From assembly GCA_964538885.1 (NCBI GenBank), contig CAZIHR010000046.1, positions 1-29,838 of the forward strand: 29,838 nucleotides of DNA. The letters run 5' to 3'. Below are positions 16,141 through 22,438 of this stretch, one piece after another. Source of the DNA: JAPOPJ01 sp964538885. GTDB lineage: Archaea; Thermoproteota; Nitrososphaeria; Nitrososphaerales; Nitrosopumilaceae. Both the position numbers and the translations under genes were made by a program. The number at the start of each line of letters is the position of its first letter. Position 1 is the first letter of the stretch. The notes beneath the pieces were generated by a model. That model made no database searches. It worked only from the letters and a program-made list of their open reading frames with translations, and was not told the DNA's origin.

Positions 16141-16320
16141 TAAGAGCTCACTTAATTACATATTATGTGAAAAAAATATCTGAATTCGTTTCAGTACTGT
16201 AAAAAACTCTAAATAATTATCATATTTATGTGAAAATTTAAATATAATTTTATCTCTCCACAATGTTCAACATTAATGTCGAATAATGCCTGCGCAACAG
16301 CGATCCATCCACATAAGGCA

Positions 16321-16331
16321 AAATATATAAC
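16321..16331 (+). promoter_or_regulatory. TATA box of amoB
   Basis: AAATATATAAC lies about 42 bp before the amoB ATG, implying a leader of about 15-18 bases that contains AGGGAT at 16358-16363, a possible ribosome binding site. Confidence 0.6.
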
Positions 16332-16367
16332 ATTGTCTGATTATCTTTCAGAATATCAGGGATAAGT

Positions 16368-16937
16368 ATGATCGAAAAAAAGATTATCGTATTGGGACTA
16401 TCCGTTGTGCTTGCATTGGGTACGATCGGTTTCAACTGGGTTGAGGCCATCATGCCTACAGCTGATGCACATGGTGTCCAAGCACAACTTCAGAGTCGCT
16501 TCATCAAAATTGAAGATGAGACCTTCAACAGGCAATCCTTGCAAACCGGCGAGACCTTGACACTTGAGGGAACGTTAGTTAGTCTAGTAGAGAGGGATCT
16601 CAGAGGATGGATATCTATCTTCTCTGAATCCACCAACGCGGGGAACAGATGGGAAATGCTAGCACGTGATCCGCCGGGAAATGTATTTGACATTCCGGGC
16701 AACTCAGCAATCGGCTACTCGTTGTCTGCAAAGGCACTAGAAGCTGGTGTATATCACGTACACACTCAACTTAACGTAGCAAGTGTGGGCCCAGGACTTG
16801 GACCGGGCCAAACGGTCGTTGTTGAAGGTGAACCAATCATCAAAGATATTCCGTATGTCAACATTGCATACCAATCCATCATAATTGGTGTTGGATATGT
16901 AATCACGTTTGCAACGCGGCCTTGGCAAGTGATCTAA
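16368..16937 (+). CDS. amoB: ammonia monooxygenase subunit B
   Basis: AmoB carries the outer copper site of AMO. The 189-residue archaeal form is much shorter than bacterial PmoB, keeping one cupredoxin domain. A signal-like hydrophobic segment (5-25) precedes the mature N-terminus, whose His35 in DAHG corresponds to the N-terminal His ligand of PmoB. His130 and His132 in VYHVHTQ are the other two ligands, so the CuB site is complete. A C-terminal helix at about 163-185 anchors the protein. Its TATA box is at 16321-16331 and its T-rich terminator at 16941-16960. Transcribed away from amoC. The usual second cupredoxin domain of bacteria is absent, as expected. Confidence 0.97.
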   Translation: MIEKKIIVLGLSVVLALGTIGFNWVEAIMPTADAHGVQAQLQSRFIKIEDETFNRQSLQTGETLTLEGTLVSLVERDLRGWISIFSESTNAGNRWEMLARDPPGNVFDIPGNSAIGYSLSAKALEAGVYHVHTQLNVASVGPGLGPGQTVVVEGEPIIKDIPYVNIAYQSIIIGVGYVITFATRPWQVI

Positions 16938-16940
16938 AAA

Positions 16941-16960
16941 CCATCCTCTCTTTTCATTTT
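16941..16960 (+). terminator. amoB 3' terminator motif
   Basis: CCATCCTCTCTTTTCATTTT begins four bases after the amoB stop. Nearly the same sequence follows amoX on the other strand (18236-18262) and resembles those after amoA and two PEFG-CTERM genes. Confidence 0.5.
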
Positions 16961-17053
16961 CTAATGTAATATCAGCTAGACTGGTACTTGCAAATAATTT
17001 TGCTTTTTGGTTGACAAGTTAACTGTAAGAATTTTTGTCCAGTAGATGATTAT

Positions 17054-17161
17054 ACATGATTCATGTCACAAAGATATTGGATCTTGCAGACGACCATTGC
17101 AGAAGGTGTCGTACATGGACAGGAACATGATTCATGTCACAAAGATATTGGATCTTGCAGA
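17054..17161. repeat. 37-bp perfect direct repeat pair, each opening with a palindrome
   Basis: Bases 17054-17090 and 17125-17161 are identical over 37 bp and separated by 34 bp of unrelated sequence. Each copy begins with the perfect palindrome ACATGATTCATGT (6-bp arms around one base) and ends with GGATCTTGCAGA. The arrangement could be a duplicated operator or regulatory RNA element, or a segmental duplication. Although the sizes recall one CRISPR repeat-spacer-repeat unit, there are only two copies and no cas genes. Confidence 0.85.
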
Positions 17162-17250
17162 AATACATGCAAAACCCAGCTGATATGTTACGCGGTAGAA
17201 TTATCATTAATACTACAAACCGGAACAATTTACTAGAGACACAGGTTTAT

Positions 17251-17271
17251 CGATGCAGTTTTAGTGCATCG
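17251..17271. repeat. short inverted repeat (stem-loop)
   Basis: CGATGCA (17251-17257) pairs perfectly with TGCATCG (17265-17271) over a seven-base loop GTTTTAG. It lies between the direct repeats and the next gene; role unknown. Confidence 0.5.
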
Positions 17272-17422
17272 TATAACTATGGATGGTCTGCTTTATTACT
17301 TTTGAAATTGTTCAATTTTGAGTTCAAATCCTAAATACATCTCTTCTTTATCAATTGTTGATAATTTCACACATGTGAATTCAACTATTTGCACGTCTTA
17401 TTTTTTGCAGGAAATTTTTCAT

Positions 17423-18016
17423 GTGTTGTTTAGATTAGGCAAATTTACGCTGAAATTGGGGGAAAGGCCTTTTAAGGAATTAGTAAAAAACATTCCTATG
17501 ATCTGGCCTGGTACTAGCGATCCATATAAAAGAAAAAAAACTATCAGATTCCTCATAATCTCGGCTGTTATTGGAATCTCCGTTGCTGCCGCCAGTTCCC
17601 TTATTCAGCAAGCAGTAAACTTGGATAATCCCCTCAAAGTCTGCATAAATGACAGACACACTCCCTATCAATTAACGGCATCTTTGGAGCTATTTGTGGA
17701 TAATTTGCGTGCAGACATTCCTGCCAACATCGGGTTCGAAGATGGTGGCTGCAAGAGGAGCTTGTACACGTTGACTGATGATGGAACCATACATGGTGAA
17801 TGGGAGGAAGAATATCCTTTTGAGATAGGCCACTTTCTGTGGATATGGGATTTTCCGCTGAAAGATATGGATCAGTCCAAATCAGTGATCTATGTAAATG
17901 ACAAAAAGTCTGATCATTTCATCAACCACCCTCTACAAGATGGCTACCACTATCGTGCTGTATTTGTCACCAAAAACTATGAGGGTTCTCAGGACTTTCT
18001 CCCCCCAGAAAACTAA
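17423..18016 (+). CDS. membrane-anchored protein of unknown function between amoB and amoX
   Basis: A basic N-terminus with KRKKTIRF is followed by one membrane helix (LIISAVIGISVAAASSLI). A probable outer domain of about 130 residues then contains CINDRHTPYQLTASLEL, a Cys about 40 residues later, and EEYPFEIGHFLWIWDFPLKD. The two Cys could form a disulfide. I have the impression that this pattern recurs as a hypothetical protein in other ammonia-oxidising archaea, but I name no family. The start is uncertain: GTG 17423 has an AGGA upstream, TTG 17318 has a TATA-like element 23 bp upstream, and ATG 17498 would start just before the helix. Position inside the amo cluster is the main functional clue. 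Confidence 0.72.
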   Translation: MLFRLGKFTLKLGERPFKELVKNIPMIWPGTSDPYKRKKTIRFLIISAVIGISVAAASSLIQQAVNLDNPLKVCINDRHTPYQLTASLELFVDNLRADIPANIGFEDGGCKRSLYTLTDDGTIHGEWEEEYPFEIGHFLWIWDFPLKDMDQSKSVIYVNDKKSDHFINHPLQDGYHYRAVFVTKNYEGSQDFLPPEN

Positions 18017-18235
18017 TTCTAGATAAAACATCACATTACAGCTAGTTGGAATTTTATAGATGTGTGATGATGTATTTTTTCTGAGCTTGTTATTGCATTA
18101 ACCATATTCTATTTGTAAATTAATATGGTTTTTGAAAATTAGTCCGTTTTAGGTATGTATTAAATAAACAAGAAAGATCATTTGAAATTTAGGCGGGGTG
18201 TCAACAGCTGCTAATTAGAACGCGGATCATAGTTT

Positions 18236-18262
18236 CAAAAGAATGAAAAAGAGAGGATGTGA
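18236..18262 (-). terminator. amoX 3' terminator motif
   Basis: Read on the minus strand directly after the amoX stop: CACATCCTCTCTTTTTCATT followed by CTTTTG. It is almost identical to the sequence after amoB and close to those after amoA and the PEFG-CTERM genes. Confidence 0.5.
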
Positions 18263-18263
18263 C

Positions 18264-18587
18264 TTACCAGTACTTACCGTTGTCTGGAATCAGACCTATG
18301 CCTTCTCTTTCAAAGTGCCTGTCCAACTCGTCGACCCATCTTTCACGGTTGTCCTTGTATGACCAGCCGTGTACTCGCAACCAGAATGAGATAATTCCCA
18401 ACAGGAATACAGTAAACATCATGGTTCCAAAGATGTAGATCATCACATCGTAGAATAGTGGGTCATAGTTTGGTCCTAATTGTCCTGTAGCTGAAGACAG
18501 AATACTTAGGAAAATTCCTACGATTGGCATCATGTATATTTTGGCTCTCTTTGTGCGATATATACATTTCTCTAGAATCGTCCTCAC
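18264..18587 (-). CDS. amoX: ammonia monooxygenase-associated subunit X
   Basis: The 107-residue protein matches the small archaeal-only protein encoded with amoA and found with the AMO complex. It has two membrane helices, about 18-34 and 48-71. An intervening loop contains GQLGPNYDPLFYD, and a charged C-terminus contains ERWVDELDRHFEREG. No copper ligands are evident; a structural role in AMO is the general view. The start is GTG at 18587-18585 with AGGTA just upstream. It is divergent from amoA, with 227 bp between the starts, in which a tandem 12-bp repeat lies. The 3' motif is shared with amoB. Confidence 0.92.
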   Translation of the reverse strand: MRTILEKCIYRTKRAKIYMMPIVGIFLSILSSATGQLGPNYDPLFYDVMIYIFGTMMFTVFLLGIISFWLRVHGWSYKDNRERWVDELDRHFEREGIGLIPDNGKYW

Positions 18588-18609
18588 TACCTGCCTGTCT
18601 ATCTCTCCA

Positions 18610-18633
18610 TTTTCTGATCGCTTTTCTGATCGC
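18610..18633. repeat. tandem 12-bp duplication upstream of amoX
   Basis: TTTTCTGATCGC occurs twice in direct succession (18610-18621 and 18622-18633), 23-46 bp upstream of the amoX start in the amoX-amoA divergent promoter region. It could be a regulator site or a simple slip duplication in the amoX leader. Confidence 0.7.
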
Positions 18634-18783
18634 TTTGGCTGATGGTTGTATAATGGATGCCTCTGGTAGGTATTATGAGGCCATTTCTACACCTGTTCAT
18701 ACATAATTTGTGCCTGTAAACCTAACACATTCACGCCTAATTTGATGAGGAATGTGACTGGATAAAGGTAGTCATTCTAAAAT

Positions 18784-18791
18784 TTTATATA
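18784..18791 (+). promoter_or_regulatory. TATA box of amoA
   Basis: TTTATATA is centred about 27 bp before the amoA ATG, giving a leaderless or nearly leaderless mRNA. Confidence 0.65.
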
Positions 18792-18814
18792 CTGACCATT
18801 ACGCTTATTGGATA

Positions 18815-19465
18815 ATGGTCTGGCTAAGACGATGTACACACTATTTGTTTATAGTGGTGGTTGCGGTCAACTCCACCCTGTTAACAATCAATGCAGGCGA
18901 TTACATCTTCTACACTGACTGGGCTTGGACTTCGTTCACGGTATTCTCCATATCGCAAACGTTGATGCTTGTAGTGGGTGCAACATACTACCTTACATTT
19001 ACAGGTGTTCCAGGCACGGCAACGTACTATGCTCTTATCATGACAGTTTACACTTGGATTGCCAAGGGTGCATGGTTTGCACTTGGATATCCGTATGACT
19101 TTATCGTCACCCCCGTATGGCTACCATCGGCAATGTTGCTTGATCTAGCTTATTGGGCTACAAAGAAGAACAAGCATTCGCTGATCTTCTTTGGAGGTGT
19201 ATTGGTAGGAATGTCCTTGCCACTGTTCAACATGGTAAACCTCATAACTGTAGCGGACCCGCTTGAAACGGCCTTCAAATATCCACGGCCAACATTACCA
19301 CCATACATGACACCAATAGAACCACAGGTGGGCAAGTTCTATAACAGCCCAGTGGCGTTGGGTGCAGGTGCAGGTGCAGTACTGTCATGTACGTTTGCAG
19401 CCTTGGGCTGTAAGTTGAATACATGGACGTATAGGTGGATGGCTGCATGGTCCAAGTGGGACTAA
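18815..19465 (+). CDS. amoA: ammonia monooxygenase subunit A
   Basis: A 216-residue membrane protein that is a clear archaeal AmoA from its first residues (VWLRRCTHYLFIVVVAVNST) to the C-terminus (YRWMAAWSKWD). It forms the membrane core of AMO with AmoC. Membrane helices are visible at about 8-28, 38-60, 67-88, 98-115, 120-142 and 176-197. The start region matches the well known archaeal amoA primer site (ATGGTCTGGCTAAGACG), which is useful for placing this organism by amoA phylogeny. TATA box at 18784-18791, T-rich terminator at 19467-19487. Divergent from amoX. Confidence 0.98.
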   Translation: MVWLRRCTHYLFIVVVAVNSTLLTINAGDYIFYTDWAWTSFTVFSISQTLMLVVGATYYLTFTGVPGTATYYALIMTVYTWIAKGAWFALGYPYDFIVTPVWLPSAMLLDLAYWATKKNKHSLIFFGGVLVGMSLPLFNMVNLITVADPLETAFKYPRPTLPPYMTPIEPQVGKFYNSPVALGAGAGAVLSCTFAALGCKLNTWTYRWMAAWSKWD

Positions 19466-19466
19466 A

Positions 19467-19487
19467 CCACCCATTCTTTTCATTTTC
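19467..19487 (+). terminator. amoA 3' terminator motif
   Basis: CCACCCATTCTTTTCATTTT follows the amoA stop within a few bases. It shares the C-rich start and TTTTCATTTT core with the amoB, amoX and PEFG-CTERM gene ends. Confidence 0.45.
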
Positions 19488-19547
19488 TTGAACACAATTT
19501 GTTTACAAAGATTGTACAAATGGTGATCTTTTGTTAATTATTGTTGG

Positions 19548-19557
19548 TAAATATAAT
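19548..19557 (+). promoter_or_regulatory. TATA box of the Dam-type methylase gene
   Basis: TAAATATAAT is centred about 22 bp before the GTG at 19574 and so supports this start and a leaderless mRNA. Confidence 0.5.
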
Positions 19558-19573
19558 TTTGTGATGGTTACAT

Positions 19574-20434
19574 GTGAAACAACAATATGGCCAGATTCTA
19601 ACACCTCCAAAACCATTTGTAAAATGGGCCGGGGGGAAGAGGCAGCTGGTCACGGTTCTTGATGCTCATCTCCCTCGTTCATTTGGGGCTTATCTTGAAC
19701 CATTTTTGGGGGGTGGGGCACTCTTGTTTCATATTCTTACTGGGAAGCCACGCCAACGATGCCACATCTCTGATATCAACTCCGACTTGATTCTGGCATA
19801 TGCGACCATACGGGATAGAGTAGACGATTTGATTGTCTCCCTACAACAGCATGAAAAAAACTATCAAAAAAATCCAAAGTCATATTACTATTCGATCCGG
19901 CAGGAAAATCCCACAAGCAAGATTGAAAGAGTGTCACGTCTCCTTTTCTTGAACAAGACTTGCTTTAATGGATTGTACAGGGTAAACAGCAAGGGAAAAT
20001 TCAACGTGCCATTGGGCCGGTACTCCAATCCCAACATCGTAAACAAAGTCAACCTGCTAAATGCAAGTCGGATCCTACAGTCTGGTGATATGTCAATCAG
20101 ATGTCAGGATTTTGAGGCGGTATTAGATGATGCCAAGAAAGGCGATCTAGTGTACTTTGATCCACCGTACATGCCAGTAAGCCGTACAGCAAGCTTTACC
20201 AGCTATACGGACAAGGATTTTACCCTTGACGATTTAAGCAGACTTGCCAAGGTATGCCGGGATCTGGATTCTAGGGGGTGCATGGTACTACTTTCAAACT
20301 CTGACTCTAGGACTGTTTCAGAGATGTTCTCTGATGTACAGTGGAAGATACATAGAATCCATGCAAACCGTGCCATCAACTCCAACTCTGGTGGGAGAAG
20401 TGGGCACTTTGAGTTACTGATCAAAAATTACTGA
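19574..20434 (+). CDS. D12-class DNA adenine-N6 methyltransferase (Dam type)
   Basis: The 286-residue enzyme has the S-adenosylmethionine-binding motifs KWAGGKRQL (17-25) and EPFLGGGAL (42-50), the DINSDLI segment (67-73) and the catalytic DPPY at 196-199. Motif order and length match the Dam/DpnM group, many of which methylate GATC. The conserved NKTCFNGLYRVN (127-138) and the C-terminal NSNSGGRSGHFELLI also fit. No restriction endonuclease is encoded beside it, so it appears solitary. It ends 2 bp before the 3' end of a convergent tRNA-Thr gene. The GTG start is supported by the TATA box at 19548-19557. Target specificity needs methylome data; GATC is inference. Confidence 0.92.
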   Translation: MKQQYGQILTPPKPFVKWAGGKRQLVTVLDAHLPRSFGAYLEPFLGGGALLFHILTGKPRQRCHISDINSDLILAYATIRDRVDDLIVSLQQHEKNYQKNPKSYYYSIRQENPTSKIERVSRLLFLNKTCFNGLYRVNSKGKFNVPLGRYSNPNIVNKVNLLNASRILQSGDMSIRCQDFEAVLDDAKKGDLVYFDPPYMPVSRTASFTSYTDKDFTLDDLSRLAKVCRDLDSRGCMVLLSNSDSRTVSEMFSDVQWKIHRIHANRAINSNSGGRSGHFELLIKNY

Positions 20435-20436
20435 AA

Positions 20437-20509
20437 GCTTCGGACGGGATCCGGACCCGCGACCTTTACCTTACCAAGGTAACGCTCTACCAGGCTGAGC
20501 TACCGAAGC
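20437..20509 (-). tRNA. tRNA-Thr (anticodon GGT)
   Basis: The minus strand folds into a complete 73-base cloverleaf: 7-bp acceptor GCTTCGG/CCGAAGC, 4-bp D stem GCTC/GAGC, 5-bp anticodon stem TTACC/GGTAA with loop TTGGTAA (anticodon GGT), a five-base variable region and a 5-bp T stem GCGGG/CCCGT. The T loop reads TCCGGAT where TTCGAAT or TTCAAAT is usual, so T55 and A58 are replaced. The discriminator would be T and CCA is not encoded. No intron. A TATA box at 20533-20541 is correctly placed. Confidence 0.93.
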
Positions 20510-20532
20510 ATGACTTTTCTCCGTGTGAAATC

Positions 20533-20541
20533 CTTATAATT
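20533..20541 (-). promoter_or_regulatory. TATA box of tRNA-Thr
   Basis: On the minus strand ATTATAAGG lies about 28 bp before the tRNA 5' end. Confidence 0.5.
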
Positions 20542-20565
20542 CTTGATTCTCGTCTGGAATTGGGA

Positions 20566-20907
20566 TTATTTAGAGCGTATCGGCTTTGGTTTTTTACTAT
20601 CATGGGAATCTTCTATTTCTTTGGGTTGCTGTTCCCTACCAATGGCTTTTCTTATATTTGATGCCTTGTCATTTAGAATCTGGTAGAATTCGTTGATATC
20701 ATCTAGTCCTGGTGACTCTTGTTGGTTTTGATATGACTGCAAAAATCCCGAATAGACACATCCTGTTATTATACCAAATGCAATATCTTCCACGGATTTC
20801 ACAGTATCTGAAAAGTTTTCTGCAATCTGCCTATATGCCGCAGCTTCATCTGTATAGTGTTTTAAGAGGCTATCGATAAATTTTTTGGTTTCAACAGTTA
20901 TTGCCAT
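20566..20907 (-). CDS. small helical protein of unknown function
   Basis: The 113-residue protein is not recognised. It is mostly alpha-helical. A first helix (VETKKFIDSLLKHYTDEAAAYRQIAENF) leads to a more hydrophobic central helix near residues 38-58 with one Cys (AFGIITGCVYSGFLQSY). A further helix follows, and the tail is Lys/Pro/Ser-rich and probably disordered. There is no signal peptide. The start at 20907 is supported by a TATA-like ATTATAGG at about 20935-20942. It lies upstream of tRNA-Thr in the same direction but that gene has its own promoter. Confidence 0.65.
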   Translation of the reverse strand: MAITVETKKFIDSLLKHYTDEAAAYRQIAENFSDTVKSVEDIAFGIITGCVYSGFLQSYQNQQESPGLDDINEFYQILNDKASNIRKAIGREQQPKEIEDSHDSKKPKPIRSK

Positions 20908-21238
20908 ATTTGCTTTGCCATTACTGTAATTGTCCTATAATGCTTTCTAACCACTTTCATTTTTCGTGTATGGGGGAGAAATATACTGTCAAATTCTCAC
21001 GAATCTTTTGGATTATGTGATTTTCCTACATTGAATATTGACTCGATTGGGGGTTGGTACTATATCGGATCTGGCTCCTGCATGCAATTAGTGTCACTTG
21101 TCAGCACATCTACTAGAACACATTTTTTGTCTTGCGCGTACATCTACATGGTAATACGTTGTGTCAATCTTGTATACAACAACTATTCCAATCTTGAACT
21201 ATAACTGTATTCTGTAACTCTATCCTTTATTTATCGAT
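20908..21238. other. intergenic region between two divergent hypothetical genes
   Basis: About 330 bp holding the divergent promoters. Apart from TATA-like sequences near 20935 and 21196-21206, I see no gene, RNA fold or notable repeat. Confidence 0.4.
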
Positions 21239-21709
21239 ATGACGTTTGCCAAAGCAATGTGGAAGCTGGAGCTTGATGAGGAATATTTCAGAATCTATGA
21301 TTCGAAAAAAATGGTGGCAGGATACTTTGATCCTGACTATGGAAAGATTGGCTCTGGGGATGCTGCTGAAATCATCGAACATATGCTGAAAAATCGTGAC
21401 ACAATATATGGTGGCTTTGTCATGGTTCCAATGGTAAAATTTAATTTATTTGACTCGGATCTGAATACACACATCTCCAACGTCGATGCACAAGTACGTA
21501 GGGTGACCTTGCACATGTCCAGATGGATGGACTTTTTGTCCACGCGACCTAACCAAGAGCATTATGTCCGTATATCACACACAGATCAGGACATGCTTAC
21601 CATCACATTCCCAGTGAATTTTTCAGAACCAACTAGGTTGCATGGGCCAGAACTTCTCAATGAGCTGGTGCCCACTCTTGACCTGCTTCAGGAATTGGGC
21701 TTGTTGTGA
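21239..21709 (+). CDS. soluble protein of unknown function
   Basis: The 156-residue protein is not recognised. It is mixed alpha-beta and acidic, without a signal peptide or membrane helix. Visible segments include WKLELDEEYFRIYDSKKMVAGYF, an acidic helix, a beta-rich middle (GGFVMVPMVKFNLFDS), and a C-terminal LLNELVPTLDLLQELGLL helix rich in Leu. Amino-acid composition and codon use look like those of a real gene. No operon partner: the gene upstream is divergent and the one downstream convergent. Confidence 0.65.
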   Translation: MTFAKAMWKLELDEEYFRIYDSKKMVAGYFDPDYGKIGSGDAAEIIEHMLKNRDTIYGGFVMVPMVKFNLFDSDLNTHISNVDAQVRRVTLHMSRWMDFLSTRPNQEHYVRISHTDQDMLTITFPVNFSEPTRLHGPELLNELVPTLDLLQELGLL

Positions 21710-22025
21710 CGTAACTTTCCTATCTTGGTATGACAACATGTACATAAGACAGAGCTTGACTGTGTAATTATTATGTAGATGTATGATTCCAGTATTATGT
21801 CGTTGATGCATTTGCCTAGACGTAATTGTGAATTTACACATGATACATCTGGTGATCCATCACATGCCACATCATGTTTTGTTACTATACTACTAATTAT
21901 CTCATATATCGTACATGAAAAGAATCCTCAATCAAAGCAATACCAAAGTACCGATTTTGTATTTCCAACAATCCTCTGTGGAATATAGATACAATATTTA
22001 GTGCTGCCAACATATAATAAAAAAG
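21710..22025. other. intergenic region between convergent genes
   Basis: About 315 bp, A+T-rich. A 69-codon frame at 21779-21988 on the plus strand has no promoter and no protein-like pattern, and I do not call it. No strong hairpin or repeat was seen. Confidence 0.35.
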
Positions 22026-22340
22026 CTAATCTGAATTTGAATATCTTATAATTTTCCTAGCAAAGTCTATGTCGTTGAAAGTTACACATCTCACATTCTC
22101 AAATTGGCACTGTTCGGCCATCTTGATGTCTTTTGTGATTATTACCAAGTTATTCTCTTTGGCAAATAGAACTATTTCAGAGTCTGTAGCTTCTTTTGTG
22201 GGGAATCCGGGATCTCCCACTTTGTGATATTTGACACGATATTCAAGAAATCTGTCAAGTCCCAACACATTCTCATCCAAAAGAAACTCAATCCCTTCCA
22301 TATATTTTACATAATTTTTCCAGCGTTTAATTATTGCCAT
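22026..22340 (-). CDS. DUF5615/PIN-like small protein (possible toxin-type nuclease)
   Basis: From the ATG at 22340 the protein has 104 residues. FLLDENVLGLDRFLEYR and the later DSEIVLFAKENNLVIITKDIKMAEQ follow the PIN-like DUF5615 pattern: an acidic residue after a first strand, an acidic residue in the ATDSEIV segment, and a TxD after the third strand. PIN-type proteins are often RNases, and many are toxin components, but no antitoxin-like gene is adjacent. An upstream in-frame ATG (22433) would run into the larC promoter, so I prefer 22340. It is divergent from larC, with a 14-bp palindrome between them. Confidence 0.7.
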   Translation of the reverse strand: MAIIKRWKNYVKYMEGIEFLLDENVLGLDRFLEYRVKYHKVGDPGFPTKEATDSEIVLFAKENNLVIITKDIKMAEQCQFENVRCVTFNDIDFARKIIRYSNSD

Positions 22341-22359
22341 ATTGACGCCGGTGAATTCT

Positions 22360-22373
22360 AGCAGCATGCTGCT
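22360..22373. promoter_or_regulatory. 14-bp perfect palindrome in the larC upstream region
   Basis: AGCAGCATGCTGCT is perfectly self-complementary. It lies about 37 bp upstream of the larC TATA box and 20 bp upstream of the start of the divergent PIN-like gene, a likely place for a dimeric regulator to bind both promoters. Confidence 0.5.
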
Positions 22374-22409
22374 TTGTCGTAATTTGCAGGAAATCAAAAT
22401 TGGACAGAA

Positions 22410-22417
22410 TTTATAAG
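22410..22417 (+). promoter_or_regulatory. TATA box of larC
   Basis: TTTATAAG is centred 25 bp before the ATG at 22439. This fixes the start there rather than at an in-frame ATG at 22400, which would lie upstream of the promoter. Confidence 0.65.
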
Positions 22418-22438
22418 CATTTTTTACGATCATTTCTC

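Larger units (their letters stand above)
16961..17422. other. amoB downstream intergenic region with repeats
   Basis: About 460 bp between the amoB terminator and the preferred start of the next gene. It holds the 37-bp direct repeat pair (17054-17161), a 7-bp-stem hairpin (17251-17271) and a TATA-like GCTTTATTACT near 17289-17299. No convincing gene. A 66-codon frame at 17134-17334 begins inside the second repeat and has no family resemblance. Confidence 0.5.

Noticed and set aside
16110..16151. N-terminal extension of AmoC from an in-frame ATG at 16151.
   Set aside because: The TATA box lies inside the extension and archaeal AmoC proteins begin at MAQMPALIP.
17054..17161. CRISPR array (37-bp repeats with a 34-bp spacer).
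   Set aside because: Only two repeats and one spacer, no cas genes, and the palindrome is at the repeat's end; kept as a direct repeat with CRISPR only as a remote option.
17134..17334. 66-codon plus-strand frame after amoB.
   Set aside because: It starts inside the second direct repeat, lacks a promoter, and has no protein-like pattern.
21779..21988. 69-codon plus-strand frame between convergent genes.
   Set aside because: No promoter or ribosome binding site and an unconvincing composition.
22341..22433. Upstream start of the PIN-like protein.
   Set aside because: It would overlap the larC TATA box and palindrome, and the extra residues do not fit the family.
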